Source: Psychroflexus maritimus (GTDB lineage: Bacteria; Bacteroidota; Bacteroidia; Flavobacteriales; Flavobacteriaceae). From it: a DNA stretch of 54,509 bases. Where the stretch lies: positions 1 to 54,509 of the forward strand of contig NZ_JAANAS010000038.1 of NCBI RefSeq assembly GCF_011089875.1. The letters are read 5' to 3'. Positions 43,361 to 52,570 of this stretch are shown in pieces. The notes below the pieces were generated by a model that was not told the origin of the DNA, ran no database searches, and saw only the letters and a program-made list of their open reading frames with translations. The position numbers were made by a program, and so were the translations under genes. Each line of letters opens with the position of its first letter. The stretch's first letter is position 1.

Positions 43361-44467
43361 ATGCAACCGGTAACAGATTTTAAAGAACACATCAGAAAAA
43401 TCATTCATGTAGATATGGATGCATTTTATGCCTCGGTAGAGCAATTGGATTTTCCAGAATTGCAAGGAAAACCAATTGCCGTTGGCGGGAGCTCTGATCG
43501 TGGAGTAGTAGCTGCCGCTAGTTATGAAGCTCGAAAATTCGGAGTGAAAAGTGCTATGAGCGGAAGACAAGCCAAACGTCTTTGTCCCGATTTAATTTTT
43601 GTGAAAACTAGGTTTGATCGCTATAAAGAAATTTCACAACGCATTAGAAGTATTTTTTTTGAATACACGCCTTTAGTTGAACCACTTTCTTTAGATGAAG
43701 CTTATTTAGACGTAACGCAGAACACTAAAAATCATCCTAGCGCAACTTTGCTGGCTACCGAAATCAGGCAGCGAATAAAAGAAAAAACAGGTTTAAATGC
43801 TTCAGCAGGGATTTCCATTAACAAGTTTGTGGCTAAAATTGCTAGTGATATCAATAAACCAAACGGACAAAAAACTATTCCGCCGGATGAGGTAATTTCA
43901 TTTTTAGAAAATTTAGATGTTCGAAAATTTTATGGCGTTGGTAAGAAAACCCAAGAAAAAATGTATGCCATGGCCATTTTCACGGGAGCCGATTTAAAAA
44001 AAATGAGCCTTGATGAATTGGAAAAAAACTTTGGTAAAAGCGGTTTACATTATTACCAAATTGTACGCGGTATTCATTTAAGCGATGTCAAACCCAACAG
44101 AACTCGAAAATCGCTTGGTGCAGAACGTACCTTCTCTCAAAATTTTAGTTCAGAAGTTTTTATGGAAGAAAAGTTACTTCAAATTGCTGAAGAGGTGGAA
44201 AAGCGACTCAAAAAATCGAAAGTTGCAGGAAAAACCATTACCTTAAAAATTAAGTATTCCGATTTCAATACACAAACTCGAAGTAAGACACTTTCCTTTT
44301 TCATTGCTAGTAAATCCCTTATTTTTGAGGAGGCGAAATTACTATTGTACCAAGAGAAACTGAAAGACTCAGTGCGTTTGTTAGGCATTAGTTTATCTAA
44401 TTTAAATAATGAAACACCCAAAAAAATAGATTACCTCAAAGAACAACAATTAAAGTTGCCTTTTTGA
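43361..44467 (+). CDS. dinB: DNA polymerase IV (Y family)
   Basis: Error-prone translesion polymerase. The 368-residue protein has the two metal-binding blocks IIHVDMDAFYASVEQ near residue 14 and PLSLDEAYLDVT near 109, the GISINKFVAKIASD helix-hairpin segment, and the C-terminal little-finger domain from about 240. Length is normal. The ATG at 43361 is used because the promoter box lies after the longer start at 43331. No LexA-type operator is evident. Adjacent tadA has its own promoter. Confidence 0.95.
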   Translation: MQPVTDFKEHIRKIIHVDMDAFYASVEQLDFPELQGKPIAVGGSSDRGVVAAASYEARKFGVKSAMSGRQAKRLCPDLIFVKTRFDRYKEISQRIRSIFFEYTPLVEPLSLDEAYLDVTQNTKNHPSATLLATEIRQRIKEKTGLNASAGISINKFVAKIASDINKPNGQKTIPPDEVISFLENLDVRKFYGVGKKTQEKMYAMAIFTGADLKKMSLDELEKNFGKSGLHYYQIVRGIHLSDVKPNRTRKSLGAERTFSQNFSSEVFMEEKLLQIAEEVEKRLKKSKVAGKTITLKIKYSDFNTQTRSKTLSFFIASKSLIFEEAKLLLYQEKLKDSVRLLGISLSNLNNETPKKIDYLKEQQLKLPF

Positions 44468-44514
44468 TGCTCAAAACTTTTTTGAAAACACCTAACAGCA
44501 TAGAAGTTTATTAA

Positions 44515-44522
44515 TATTTTTG
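44515..44522 (+). promoter_or_regulatory. -7 promoter box of tadA, leaderless
   Basis: TATTTTTG ends 4 nt before the ATG at 44527, so transcription should start on or next to the start codon. The second ATG at 44530 is equally plausible as the true start. Confidence 0.75.
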
Positions 44523-44526
44523 TAAA

Positions 44527-44970
44527 ATGATGCAAGTTTTTGATGATGTTTATTTTATGAGGAAAGCCCTTGAAGAGGCTCAGCTAGCTTTTGAAAAAGG
44601 CGAAGTTCCTGTGGGTGCAGTGGTGGTGAGTAATCAGCAAATTATTGCTCGAGCCCATAATTCTACCGAGCAATTAAATGATGTTACCGCCCATGCCGAA
44701 ATGTTGGCTATTACTTCAGCAGCCAATTACCTTGGCGGAAAGTACCTGAAAAAATGTAAGTTATATGTAAGTTTAGAACCTTGCCAAATGTGTGCAGGCG
44801 CCTTGTATTGGTCGCAAATTGATGAAGTAATTTATGGCGCTTCAGACCCCAAAAGAGGCTTTCGGAAAATGGGCACACAAATGCATCCAAAAATAAAAAT
44901 CAAATACGGAATTATGGCTAAAGAAGCGCAGGATTTATTACAAGCATTTTTCAATAATAAAAGAAAATAG
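44527..44970 (+). CDS. tadA: tRNA-specific adenosine deaminase
   Basis: Deaminates A34 to inosine in tRNA-Arg(ACG). The 147-residue zinc deaminase has the catalytic block AHAEMLAI (His and Glu) near residue 57 and the zinc ligands in SLEPCQMCAGAL near 84. The C-terminus FRKMGTQMHPKIKIKYGI is usual for TadA. Probably leaderless (box at 44515-44522). Followed after 9 nt by the lipoprotein gene, so the two are likely co-transcribed. A general nucleoside deaminase is the alternative. Confidence 0.88.
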   Translation: MMQVFDDVYFMRKALEEAQLAFEKGEVPVGAVVVSNQQIIARAHNSTEQLNDVTAHAEMLAITSAANYLGGKYLKKCKLYVSLEPCQMCAGALYWSQIDEVIYGASDPKRGFRKMGTQMHPKIKIKYGIMAKEAQDLLQAFFNNKRK

Positions 44971-44979
44971 AGAAATTTC

Positions 44980-46374
44980 ATGAAACAGCAGTGGATTAAA
45001 AAATATTTGAAATCGTTAAAATTAATAGGCTTTTGGGGTTGTTGTTTCATCCTCTTTCAATCTTGTAATGAGGATAAGAAAACAATAAATCAACCTGAAA
45101 AAACGGTTGAAGTAAATTCATTAAGCCTAGACTTACAAAGTAACCTGGGCTACGGAAGCTTTTTGCCTAATAGAGAGATTTTGTTTCCCTTAAATAGGAC
45201 TATTGCTTATCAAGGAGTGCCAGCTAATTTAGAAAATTATGTCGTTCGGTCTTTTGTGCTTCAAAAGCATCAGCATTACTACAATCAGTTTAAAAAAGGC
45301 GAAATTTCAGAAGAGCGTTTTCAGCAGATTAAAACAATTTTTAATATTGATGTAGAAACTTTAAGCGAGGAAAATCCTAAAACCGACCTTTTGTTTTTAT
45401 TGGGAACAGACCAAAGCGGAGAACGAATAATCATTCCAGACAGCAATCAAAACTTTGATTTTTCTGATGATGAACCGCTTCAATTTGAATTTCCACTTGA
45501 ATTTATTGATGAAGATGACGAAGAGTTTTTTGAAGAAAATCAAGAACAATTTTTACCCAAAACCAACTTCAAAATAGATTATGTAAATAAAAAACAAGTT
45601 GAAGAGCGCGAAATAGTTGTGGTTGTAAACCCTTATCAAATGGAAACCGAGGTGAGTTTTTATGCAGACAACCCCGCCGAAGAAGATTATTTTATAGCCG
45701 TGAGTTTCCCCAAAGTGATGAAAACTAATTTTGAAGTTGCCAATCAATCTTATCAGGTAGAAGTCGCCAATCAGTTTTTGCAAGCATTTTACACAATGCA
45801 AGACACTAAATTCAATTTTTTTAAGCTTGCTGAAGAAGAAAAAACACCTTTAAACAAGCGCCCTTATTCCATTGGAGACACCATAAATTTAAACAACTAC
45901 GATTTTAAGATTAAATGGCTTGCTGAAGACGGAAAAGAATTACGTATGGATTATTTAGGTAAAAACGAAAATCCCATAGGCAGCAGAATGGGGAATTATT
46001 TTCCACTGAATGAAGTGGCTAATTTTCAAGGCGAAAAAACCACTTTCCCTTCCACTGAAAAAGAATTTCAATTACTTTATTTTTGGTCTTTAGAAGAAAA
46101 GCGAAGCTTAAAAGAAGTTCCGGATTTAAAAGAAATAGACACTTCTAAGGTAGCCATTTTAGGTTTTTCTGTAGATGAAAATGCGGGTGCTGCCCACAGA
46201 ATGCAAGTAAGAAGGAAAATGGAATGGACTAACTTTCACTTGCACCCCACCCAAGACCAAAAACAAATCAAACAACTTCAATTAGAAGCTTTTCCAACTT
46301 ATTTTTTGCTTAATCAAGAAGGAAAAATTGTGTTGCGGAGTTTACACTTAAGTGAGGTAAAAAGAAATTTTTAA
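44980..46374 (+). CDS. Lipoprotein with degenerate thioredoxin-like domain
   Basis: A 464-residue lipoprotein: long charged N-terminus, then lipobox LFQSC (cysteine near residue 29). The first 150 residues after it are unrecognised; the middle is very acidic (DEDDEEFFEENQEQF). The C-terminal segment from about 360 (FQLLYFWSLEEKRSLKEVPDLKEIDTSKVAILGFSVDENAGAAHRMQ...FPTYFLLNQEGKIVLRS) looks like the TlpA/AhpC thioredoxin fold, including the cis-proline-like AFPTYFLL. The CxxC is absent (SLEEKRS in its place), so it is not a redox enzyme by sequence. Downstream of tadA, function unknown. Confidence 0.75.
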   Translation: MKQQWIKKYLKSLKLIGFWGCCFILFQSCNEDKKTINQPEKTVEVNSLSLDLQSNLGYGSFLPNREILFPLNRTIAYQGVPANLENYVVRSFVLQKHQHYYNQFKKGEISEERFQQIKTIFNIDVETLSEENPKTDLLFLLGTDQSGERIIIPDSNQNFDFSDDEPLQFEFPLEFIDEDDEEFFEENQEQFLPKTNFKIDYVNKKQVEEREIVVVVNPYQMETEVSFYADNPAEEDYFIAVSFPKVMKTNFEVANQSYQVEVANQFLQAFYTMQDTKFNFFKLAEEEKTPLNKRPYSIGDTINLNNYDFKIKWLAEDGKELRMDYLGKNENPIGSRMGNYFPLNEVANFQGEKTTFPSTEKEFQLLYFWSLEEKRSLKEVPDLKEIDTSKVAILGFSVDENAGAAHRMQVRRKMEWTNFHLHPTQDQKQIKQLQLEAFPTYFLLNQEGKIVLRSLHLSEVKRNF

Positions 46375-46406
46375 TAACCTTCAGGTTAATAACAGCATTA
46401 ATTTTC

Positions 46407-47552
46407 TCATAAACTCACAATTACACTACAAGCGTTTCCTCCAAAACCAACGGCATTTACCATAATGTTTTTAATTTCTTTTGGAGATTTTTGATTTTTG
46501 TAAAACGGATTTTCAATGAGTTGTTGGTGTTGTAACATGAAAATGGCCATCTCTAGACTCATGCCTCCAGAGGCGCCAAAGCTATGACCTATCATAAATT
46601 TGTTAGTGGTTAAAAAAGGCCGTTGATCAAAGCTTTTTTCAATGGCTTTTAGTTCTGCTAAATCGCCTTTTACTGTTCCAGGCGCATGCATTACAATAGC
46701 ATCTACCTGTTTTAAGTTGGCTTCATTTAAAGCCATTTTCATGGATTTTTGAAAACATTTAGCTTCTTTAGAAATCGCAATATTATGTTGAATTTTTTCA
46801 GTAGCAAAACCAACACCAGCAATTTTGGCAAGTGCATTTTCAGGCTTTGTGTCAACAACAAAAAGACTTGCCGCTTGCCCAAGCACTAAGGAATTTGATT
46901 TTTTATCCATAGCCAAACTTTCACAAGCCCACTTACTTGTTGATTTACTGTATAATTTTAAAGCCTTCATTTGCGCAATAGTGTAGGGCGTTAACGGAGC
47001 CTCTGTGCCGCCAAACACAAAACTTTCTGCCATGCCAGAATGCAACCAAGCTTTGGCATTGAGTAAGGCGTGTAAAGCCGTAGAGCACGTAATGGAATGA
47101 GAAATGCAAGGACCTTCAGTATTTAATTCCTGAGCTATCCAAGAAGAAATATTGCCTAAAGTAGTAATTGGAGAGGTTAAACTCGGTACTTTACCGGTGG
47201 TTATAAAATCATGGTGGCTGGCTTCAAAAGTAGTGGTTGCTCCTCGTGAAGAACCTATATTTACACCAGTATTAGTCCAATTAATCTTGGTATTTTGATG
47301 TAATTTTTTAGCCAAGTACAAACTTTGTAAAACTGAGGGGTCTAACAGCCTATATCTTTTATCTGATTGCTGAAGTTCTCGTAAACTTTCTTCTTGGACT
47401 AAAGTTAACGAACTCACCCAATAGTTTTCATTATTTATTTTTTTTTCAGCAAATAAGGGTTGCGCCTGGCTATAATTTTCCCAAATCGCTGCAGCCGAAT
47501 TTCCCAAAGCGGAAATGCTTTCAAAAGCTTTAATATATAAGTTGTTAGGCAC
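46407..47552 (-). CDS. Beta-ketoacyl synthase-like protein (stand-alone)
   Basis: A 381-residue thiolase-fold condensing enzyme. The active-site cysteine sits in SITCSTALHALL (Cys156). The histidine blocks are VMHAPGTVKGDLAE (replacing HGTGT, only partly conserved) and FMIGHSFGASGGMSLEMAI. In Bacteroidota, such diverged KAS proteins occur in flexirubin/aryl-polyene clusters, but no other gene of such a cluster is present here. Its carrier protein and substrate are unknown. -7 box TATATTTG at 47566-47573 on the minus strand, 13 nt before the start codon. Confidence 0.85.
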   Translation of the reverse strand: MPNNLYIKAFESISALGNSAAAIWENYSQAQPLFAEKKINNENYWVSSLTLVQEESLRELQQSDKRYRLLDPSVLQSLYLAKKLHQNTKINWTNTGVNIGSSRGATTTFEASHHDFITTGKVPSLTSPITTLGNISSWIAQELNTEGPCISHSITCSTALHALLNAKAWLHSGMAESFVFGGTEAPLTPYTIAQMKALKLYSKSTSKWACESLAMDKKSNSLVLGQAASLFVVDTKPENALAKIAGVGFATEKIQHNIAISKEAKCFQKSMKMALNEANLKQVDAIVMHAPGTVKGDLAELKAIEKSFDQRPFLTTNKFMIGHSFGASGGMSLEMAIFMLQHQQLIENPFYKNQKSPKEIKNIMVNAVGFGGNACSVIVSL

Positions 47553-47565
47553 TAGCTTTTTTATG

Positions 47566-47573
47566 CAAATATA
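47566..47573 (-). promoter_or_regulatory. -7 promoter box of the ketoacyl synthase gene
   Basis: On the minus strand TATATTTG, exact consensus, 13 nt before the start codon. Confidence 0.7.
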
Positions 47574-47768
47574 AACAAGTAGAAAGCCCTGCCAGTGCTT
47601 AATAAGCTAAATTTATACATTGTATGCAAACAAGAATAAGAGTCAAAGCTGTTCTAGAAGCTCATAGAAACACACTTGCCATAGCAACTATTTAGCGCTC
47701 AAACACAAAGCGCAGAAAAATTAATTTTAAATTCATTAAAAATAAGTTGTAAATTTCGGCAAAAAACA

Positions 47769-47776
47769 TACTTTTG
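47769..47776 (+). promoter_or_regulatory. -7 promoter box of the DUF2795 gene
   Basis: TACTTTTG, exact consensus, 23 nt before the ATG at 47800. Confidence 0.7.
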
Positions 47777-47799
47777 CAAAAATTGTAATACGAATATAT

Positions 47800-48021
47800 A
47801 TGTATTGGACGTTAGAATTAGCCTCTTATTTGAGCGATGCACCTTGGCCTGCAACAAAGGATGAATTAATTGATTATGCCATTAGAACAGGTGCGCCTTT
47901 AGAAGTTGTAGAGAATCTTCAATCTATTGAAGACGAAGGAGATACGTATGATTCTATTGAAGAAATTTGGCCGGATTATCCAACCGATGAGGATTATTTA
48001 TGGAATGAAGATGAATATTAA
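47800..48021 (+). CDS. DUF2795 domain protein
   Basis: A 73-residue acidic protein: YWTLELASYLSDAPWPATKDELIDYAIRTGAPLEVVENLQSIEDEGDTYDSIEEIWPDYP, the conserved DUF2795 pattern (APWPATKDELIDYAIRTGAP). Very acidic C-terminus. In other organisms it is an unknown small helical domain. Separate transcript with its own promoter and a strong terminator at 48046-48074; secA follows with its own promoter. Confidence 0.85.
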   Translation: MYWTLELASYLSDAPWPATKDELIDYAIRTGAPLEVVENLQSIEDEGDTYDSIEEIWPDYPTDEDYLWNEDEY

Positions 48022-48045
48022 CATCTTCCACTTATAAAAGCTTTT

Positions 48046-48074
48046 AAAAGTCTCGGTTAGAGACTTTTTTTTTT
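48046..48074 (+). terminator. Terminator of the DUF2795 gene
   Basis: A 9-bp stem AAAAGTCTC/GAGACTTTT (48046-48054 and 48060-48068), 5-nt loop, followed by T6. The secA -7 box TACCTTTG starts only 4 nt later. Confidence 0.9.
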
Positions 48075-48077
48075 CCT

Positions 48078-48085
48078 TACCTTTG
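48078..48085 (+). promoter_or_regulatory. -7 promoter box of secA
   Basis: TACCTTTG, exact consensus, directly after the terminator of the DUF2795 gene and 70 nt before the secA ATG. Confidence 0.65.
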
Positions 48086-48155
48086 GACTTGAAAAACAAT
48101 AAAAAAACAAATTTAACGCTAAGTAATTAGCCATTTAAATAATAAAGTATCCATT

Positions 48156-51100
48156 ATGGGATTATTAGATTCAGTACTAAAAGCATTTGTTGGCGATAAA
48201 GCCAAAAAAGATATTAAATTAATTACCCCTATAGTTAATAAAATCAAGTCGTTTGAAAATGAATTTGAAGCCTTAACTATAGATGAATTACGTGAAAAAA
48301 CGAATTCGTTTAAAGTAAATATTTTTGAAGCAACCAAAGCTTTTGAAGAGGAAAAAGAAAGTTTAAACCAGAAAGCCGAACAAGAAGAAGATATTAACCT
48401 AAAGGAAGACATTTACGCAGAAATGGACGCTTTAGAAGATAAAATTTATGAAGCTTCTGAAGCGGTTTTAAACACTATTTTACCTGAAGCTTTTGCCGTT
48501 GTAAAAGAAACTGCCAAACGCTTTTTTCATAATAGCGAAATGAAGGTGAAAGCTACTGAATTTGACCGAACACTTTCAGCTCAAAAAGATTACGTTAGCC
48601 TAGATGGTGATTTTGCCCTTTGGAAAAATTCTTGGGATGCCGCTGGTAAAGAAGTAACTTGGGATATGATTCATTATGATGTTCAGCTGATTGGCGGGGT
48701 GGCCATGCACCAAGGAAAAATTGCTGAAATGCAAACGGGGGAAGGTAAAACTTTGGTAGCTACCTTACCGGTTTACTTAAACGCACTTACCGGAAAAGGA
48801 GTGCATTTAGTAACCGTAAATGATTATTTGGCTAAACGTGATAGCCTTTGGATGGCTCCCATCTTTGAATTTCACGGACTTCGTGTAGATTGTGTAGATT
48901 ATTATAAACCGAATTCGCCTGAACGTAGAAACGCTTACAATGCCGATATTACTTACGGAACTAACAATGAATTTGGTTTTGATTACTTGCGTGATAACAT
49001 GAGTCACGCGCCTGATGATTTAGTGCAAAGAAAACCTAATTACGCCATTGTTGATGAGGTAGATTCCGTGTTAATTGATGATGCTCGTACTCCTTTAATT
49101 ATCTCTGGTCCTGTGCCAAAAGGTGATGTACACGAATTTGATCAGCTTAAACCTCAAGTAGCTCAAATTGTGGAAGCACAGCGTAAATATTTAACAGGCG
49201 TGCTAGCTGAAGCAAAAAAATTAATTAAAGAAGGAGATACTAAAGAAGGTGGATTTCAACTCTTAAGAGTCTATAGAGGGCTTCCTAAAAATAAAGCTTT
49301 AATTAAGTTTTTATCGGAAGATGGAGTAAAACAAATTCTTCAAAAAACAGAAAACTTTTACATGCAAGATAATAATCGGGAAATGCCTAAGGTAGATGCC
49401 GACTTGTTCTTTGTAATTGAAGAAAAATCGAATCAAATTGATTTAACCGATAAAGGAGTAGAATTTTTATCTGGAGAGAAAGACCCAGATTTCTTTGTGA
49501 TGCCTGAAATTGGAATGGAAATCGCAAAAATTGAAAAGCAAAAACTTCCCAAAGAAGATGAAGTAGCAAAAAAAGAAGAATTGTACCGAGATTTCAGCGT
49601 GAAAAGTGAACGAATTCACACCTTACGCCAGCTTTTAAAGGCTTATACTTTATTTGAAAAAGATACGGAATACGTAGTGATGGACAACAAGGTAAAAATT
49701 GTTGACGAACAAACTGGACGTATCATGGACGGACGTAGATATAGTGATGGTCTTCACCAAGCTATTGAAGCCAAAGAAAGTGTAAAGATAGAAGATGCTA
49801 CCCAAACATTTGCTACGGTTACTTTACAGAATTACTTTAGAATGTACCGCAAGCTTTCAGGAATGACGGGTACAGCCGTAACAGAAGCAGGCGAATTTTG
49901 GGAAATCTATCAATTGGATGTGGTTGAAATCCCTACCAACCGCCCAATAGCTAGAGACGATCGCCAAGATATGGTGTATAAAACCAAACGCGAAAAATAC
50001 AATGCCATCATTGATGAGGTAGTGCAACTTTCTGAAGCAGGAAGACCTGTTTTAATTGGTACCACATCCGTAGATATTTCTGAACTTTTAAGCAGAATGT
50101 TAAAAATAAAGAACATCAAGCACAATGTCTTGAATGCTAAATTGCATAAAAAAGAAGCTGATGTTGTAGCCGAAGCAGGAAACGCAGGAATTGTTACCAT
50201 TGCTACCAATATGGCGGGACGTGGAACGGATATTAAACTTTCTAAACAAGTAAAAGAAGCTGGCGGTTTAGCCATTATTGGCACAGAAAGACACGATTCA
50301 AGAAGGGTAGATAGACAGTTAAGAGGTCGTGCCGGACGTCAAGGAGATCCAGGAAGTTCTCAGTTTTATGTTTCTTTAGAAGATAATTTAATGCGTTTAT
50401 TTGGCTCTGAACGAATTGCCAAATTAATGGACAGAATGGGACTTGAAGAAGGCGAAGTAATCCAGCATTCCATGATTTCAAAATCCATTGAACGCGCACA
50501 GAAAAAAGTGGAAGAAAATAACTTTGGGGTAAGAAAACGTCTCTTAGAATATGATGATGTAATGAACGCCCAGCGTGAGGTGATTTACAAACGTAGATAC
50601 AATGCACTTTTTGGTGAACGATTAAGAATTGATATTGCTAATATGATTTACGATATTTCTGAATCAATTACTGCTAACAATAAATTAACCAACGATTTTG
50701 ACAACTTTGAGTTTGAATGCATTCGCTTTTTCTCTGTAGAACCTCCTGTTAATGATGCAGAATTCAAGAAGATGAATGAGCAACAAATTGTTGGAAAACT
50801 ATATCAATTGGCTTACCAAAGCTACGAAGATAAAATGAGCAGAAATGCAGAAGTTGCTCTTCCTGTAATTCAGCAAGTTTACGAACAACACGGAGAACGT
50901 TTTGAGCGTATTGCTGTTCCTTTTACCGATGGAACAAAAACCCTACAAGTAGCTACTAATTTAAAATCGGCTTACGAATCTCAAGGAAAACAATTAGTAA
51001 CCGATTTTGAAAAGAATATTACCTTAGCCATTATTGACGAAGCTTGGAAAAACCACCTTAGAAAAATGGATGAGTTGAAGCAAAGTGTTCAGTTGGCGGT

Positions 51101-51521
51101 ACACGAGCAGAAAGATCCTTTGTTGATTTATAAGTTTGAGGCTTTAGAGCTATTTAAAGTGATGTTAGATGAGGTGAATAGAGATGTGATTTCTTTCTTG
51201 TTTAAAGGTGAAATTCCTCAACGCGATACCTCAAGTATTAAAGAAGCTTCCCAAACAAGGCCAAAAGAACGTGTACAAACCAAAAAAGAAGAGGTGAGAA
51301 ACCTTGACGAGCAAGCAGCACAAAATAGAGCCGCTGGTCAACAAGCAGGAAGACAACAACCTCAAGTAACTGAAACCATTGTTAGGGAGCAACCAAAAAT
51401 TGGCAGAAATGACAAGGTGGTTGTTAAAAATGTAACTAATGGTGAAGAAAAAACCTTAAAGTTCAAGCAAGCTCAACCCTTAATTGAAAAAGGCGAGTGG
51501 GTTTTAGCAAAAAAAGCATAA
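48156..51521 (+). CDS. secA: Protein translocase subunit SecA
   Basis: The ATPase that drives unfolded preproteins through SecYEG. The 1121-residue product has Walker A MQTGEGKT near residues 192-199, the DEAD-box equivalent VDEVDSVLIDDARTPL near 298, the preprotein-crosslinking domain, and the second helicase domain with RQLRGRAGRQGDPGSSQF near 725. It is about 200 residues longer than E. coli SecA, with insertions typical of Bacteroidota. The C-terminal zinc motif is absent; the tail ends with a basic TLKFKQAQPLIEKGEWVLAKKA segment seen in flavobacterial SecA. Followed by DUF4199 after 7 nt. Confidence 0.98.
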   Translation: MGLLDSVLKAFVGDKAKKDIKLITPIVNKIKSFENEFEALTIDELREKTNSFKVNIFEATKAFEEEKESLNQKAEQEEDINLKEDIYAEMDALEDKIYEASEAVLNTILPEAFAVVKETAKRFFHNSEMKVKATEFDRTLSAQKDYVSLDGDFALWKNSWDAAGKEVTWDMIHYDVQLIGGVAMHQGKIAEMQTGEGKTLVATLPVYLNALTGKGVHLVTVNDYLAKRDSLWMAPIFEFHGLRVDCVDYYKPNSPERRNAYNADITYGTNNEFGFDYLRDNMSHAPDDLVQRKPNYAIVDEVDSVLIDDARTPLIISGPVPKGDVHEFDQLKPQVAQIVEAQRKYLTGVLAEAKKLIKEGDTKEGGFQLLRVYRGLPKNKALIKFLSEDGVKQILQKTENFYMQDNNREMPKVDADLFFVIEEKSNQIDLTDKGVEFLSGEKDPDFFVMPEIGMEIAKIEKQKLPKEDEVAKKEELYRDFSVKSERIHTLRQLLKAYTLFEKDTEYVVMDNKVKIVDEQTGRIMDGRRYSDGLHQAIEAKESVKIEDATQTFATVTLQNYFRMYRKLSGMTGTAVTEAGEFWEIYQLDVVEIPTNRPIARDDRQDMVYKTKREKYNAIIDEVVQLSEAGRPVLIGTTSVDISELLSRMLKIKNIKHNVLNAKLHKKEADVVAEAGNAGIVTIATNMAGRGTDIKLSKQVKEAGGLAIIGTERHDSRRVDRQLRGRAGRQGDPGSSQFYVSLEDNLMRLFGSERIAKLMDRMGLEEGEVIQHSMISKSIERAQKKVEENNFGVRKRLLEYDDVMNAQREVIYKRRYNALFGERLRIDIANMIYDISESITANNKLTNDFDNFEFECIRFFSVEPPVNDAEFKKMNEQQIVGKLYQLAYQSYEDKMSRNAEVALPVIQQVYEQHGERFERIAVPFTDGTKTLQVATNLKSAYESQGKQLVTDFEKNITLAIIDEAWKNHLRKMDELKQSVQLAVHEQKDPLLIYKFEALELFKVMLDEVNRDVISFLFKGEIPQRDTSSIKEASQTRPKERVQTKKEEVRNLDEQAAQNRAAGQQAGRQQPQVTETIVREQPKIGRNDKVVVKNVTNGEEKTLKFKQAQPLIEKGEWVLAKKA

Positions 51522-51528
51522 TACACTT

Positions 51529-52011
51529 ATGAGTAAGTTTGAAATTGAGTTTAAGTGGGCACTGTATTTTACAGCATTCAATGCCCTTTGGCTTTCTTTA
51601 GAGAAAGTTTTGGGTTGGCATGATGAGCTTATTCAACAACATGCTTTTTATTCCTTGCTCATCATAATTCCGCAGGTAGTGTTTTTTTATTTATGCATCA
51701 AAGCAAAACGTGATGACTATTTTAAAGGCGAAGCCAACTGGCAACAACTTTTTGTTTCTGGTGGAGTTTTAGCTTTGTTAATCGCAGCTCTTTCACCAGC
51801 AGTGGTGTATTACATGAACCGATTTTTATCACCAGATTTTATTGATTTAGCCATAGATCGCTACCTTATGAGCGGAGGTAAAGAAGCCGAAGCCAAAAAC
51901 TTTCACAGCTTAGAAGCCTATATTAAAAACGGTATTTTATTCAATGTTTCTATGGGAATTGTCATTGCTGGTCCCGTGGCTTATTTTTTGAAGAAAAAAA
52001 AGCCCCTCTAA
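51529..52011 (+). CDS. DUF4199 membrane protein
   Basis: A 160-residue protein with four hydrophobic segments (about residues 8-26, 38-58, 72-93 and 130-152). The pattern EFKWALYFTAFNALWLSLEKVLGWHDELIQQHAFYSLLIIIPQVVFFYLCIKAKRDDYFKGEANWQQLFVSG matches DUF4199. Function unknown. It lies 7 nt after secA, so it is in the same operon; whether it helps secretion is not known. Confidence 0.85.
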   Translation: MSKFEIEFKWALYFTAFNALWLSLEKVLGWHDELIQQHAFYSLLIIIPQVVFFYLCIKAKRDDYFKGEANWQQLFVSGGVLALLIAALSPAVVYYMNRFLSPDFIDLAIDRYLMSGGKEAEAKNFHSLEAYIKNGILFNVSMGIVIAGPVAYFLKKKKPL

Positions 52012-52138
52012 ATCTCCCCGATACTTCGACTTGGCTCACTTCGATTATACTCAGTGCAAGCAGCACAAGTGGGAAGGGAGCTTAAAAACAGGACGTGATT
52101 AGCTGGATGGGGACACCTCGTCCCTCGGTGTGACAAAA

Positions 52139-52284
52139 CCCTCATTAACTTGTCATTCCGGAAAATTCCCCAACACCCTCATTAACCTGTCATACCGCAA
52201 AAAATTTTCCAATACCCTCATCGACCTGTCATTCTGGAAAATCCCCCATGCTCATTGAACTATCATTCCGGAAAATTTCCTAAG
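52139..52284. repeat. Imperfect 36-39-bp tandem repeat
   Basis: Four units beginning at 52139, 52176, 52215 and 52251, each containing CTCAT, TGTCATNCCG-like and GGAAAATT-like segments. Similar to the intergenic 'TGTCATTCCGG' family of this phylum. Confidence 0.75.
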
Positions 52285-52486
52285 AAATTTATCCGGAATC
52301 TTACCGTTATGAAAACACAAACAAACTACCTAACCAAAGACATGATCAGAATTCCAAATCATAAGATTCCGCGTCTCGTTATCGCTCGTGCGGAATGTCA
52401 AAAGGAAGGGGAAGTGCGGAATCTCCCCGTAATGAAAACCTATGTCAGTTCGAGTTTTTTTCTTGAGCAATAAGGGAAAAGAAAAT

Positions 52487-52570
52487 GTATCGAAGCGGGG
52501 TCACTGAGTGATTTCAACGATCGAGAGTGGAGTTGAAATTGTATCGATAAAGTGTGGTCACTGAGTGATT
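52487..52570. repeat. TCACTGAGTGA repeat
   Basis: GGTCACTGAGTGATTTCAAC and its second half GGTCACTGAGTGATT; the whole stretch matches the reverse complement of 33131-33203. Confidence 0.75.

Noticed and set aside
46375-46390. Short inverted repeat TAACCT/AGGTTA between the lipoprotein and ketoacyl synthase genes
   Set aside because: Only a 6-bp stem with a 2-nt loop and no T-run; too weak to call a terminator.
52255-52473. Plus-strand 72-codon frame after DUF4199
   Set aside because: Composed of translated dispersed repeats (52251-52284 and 52365-52398).
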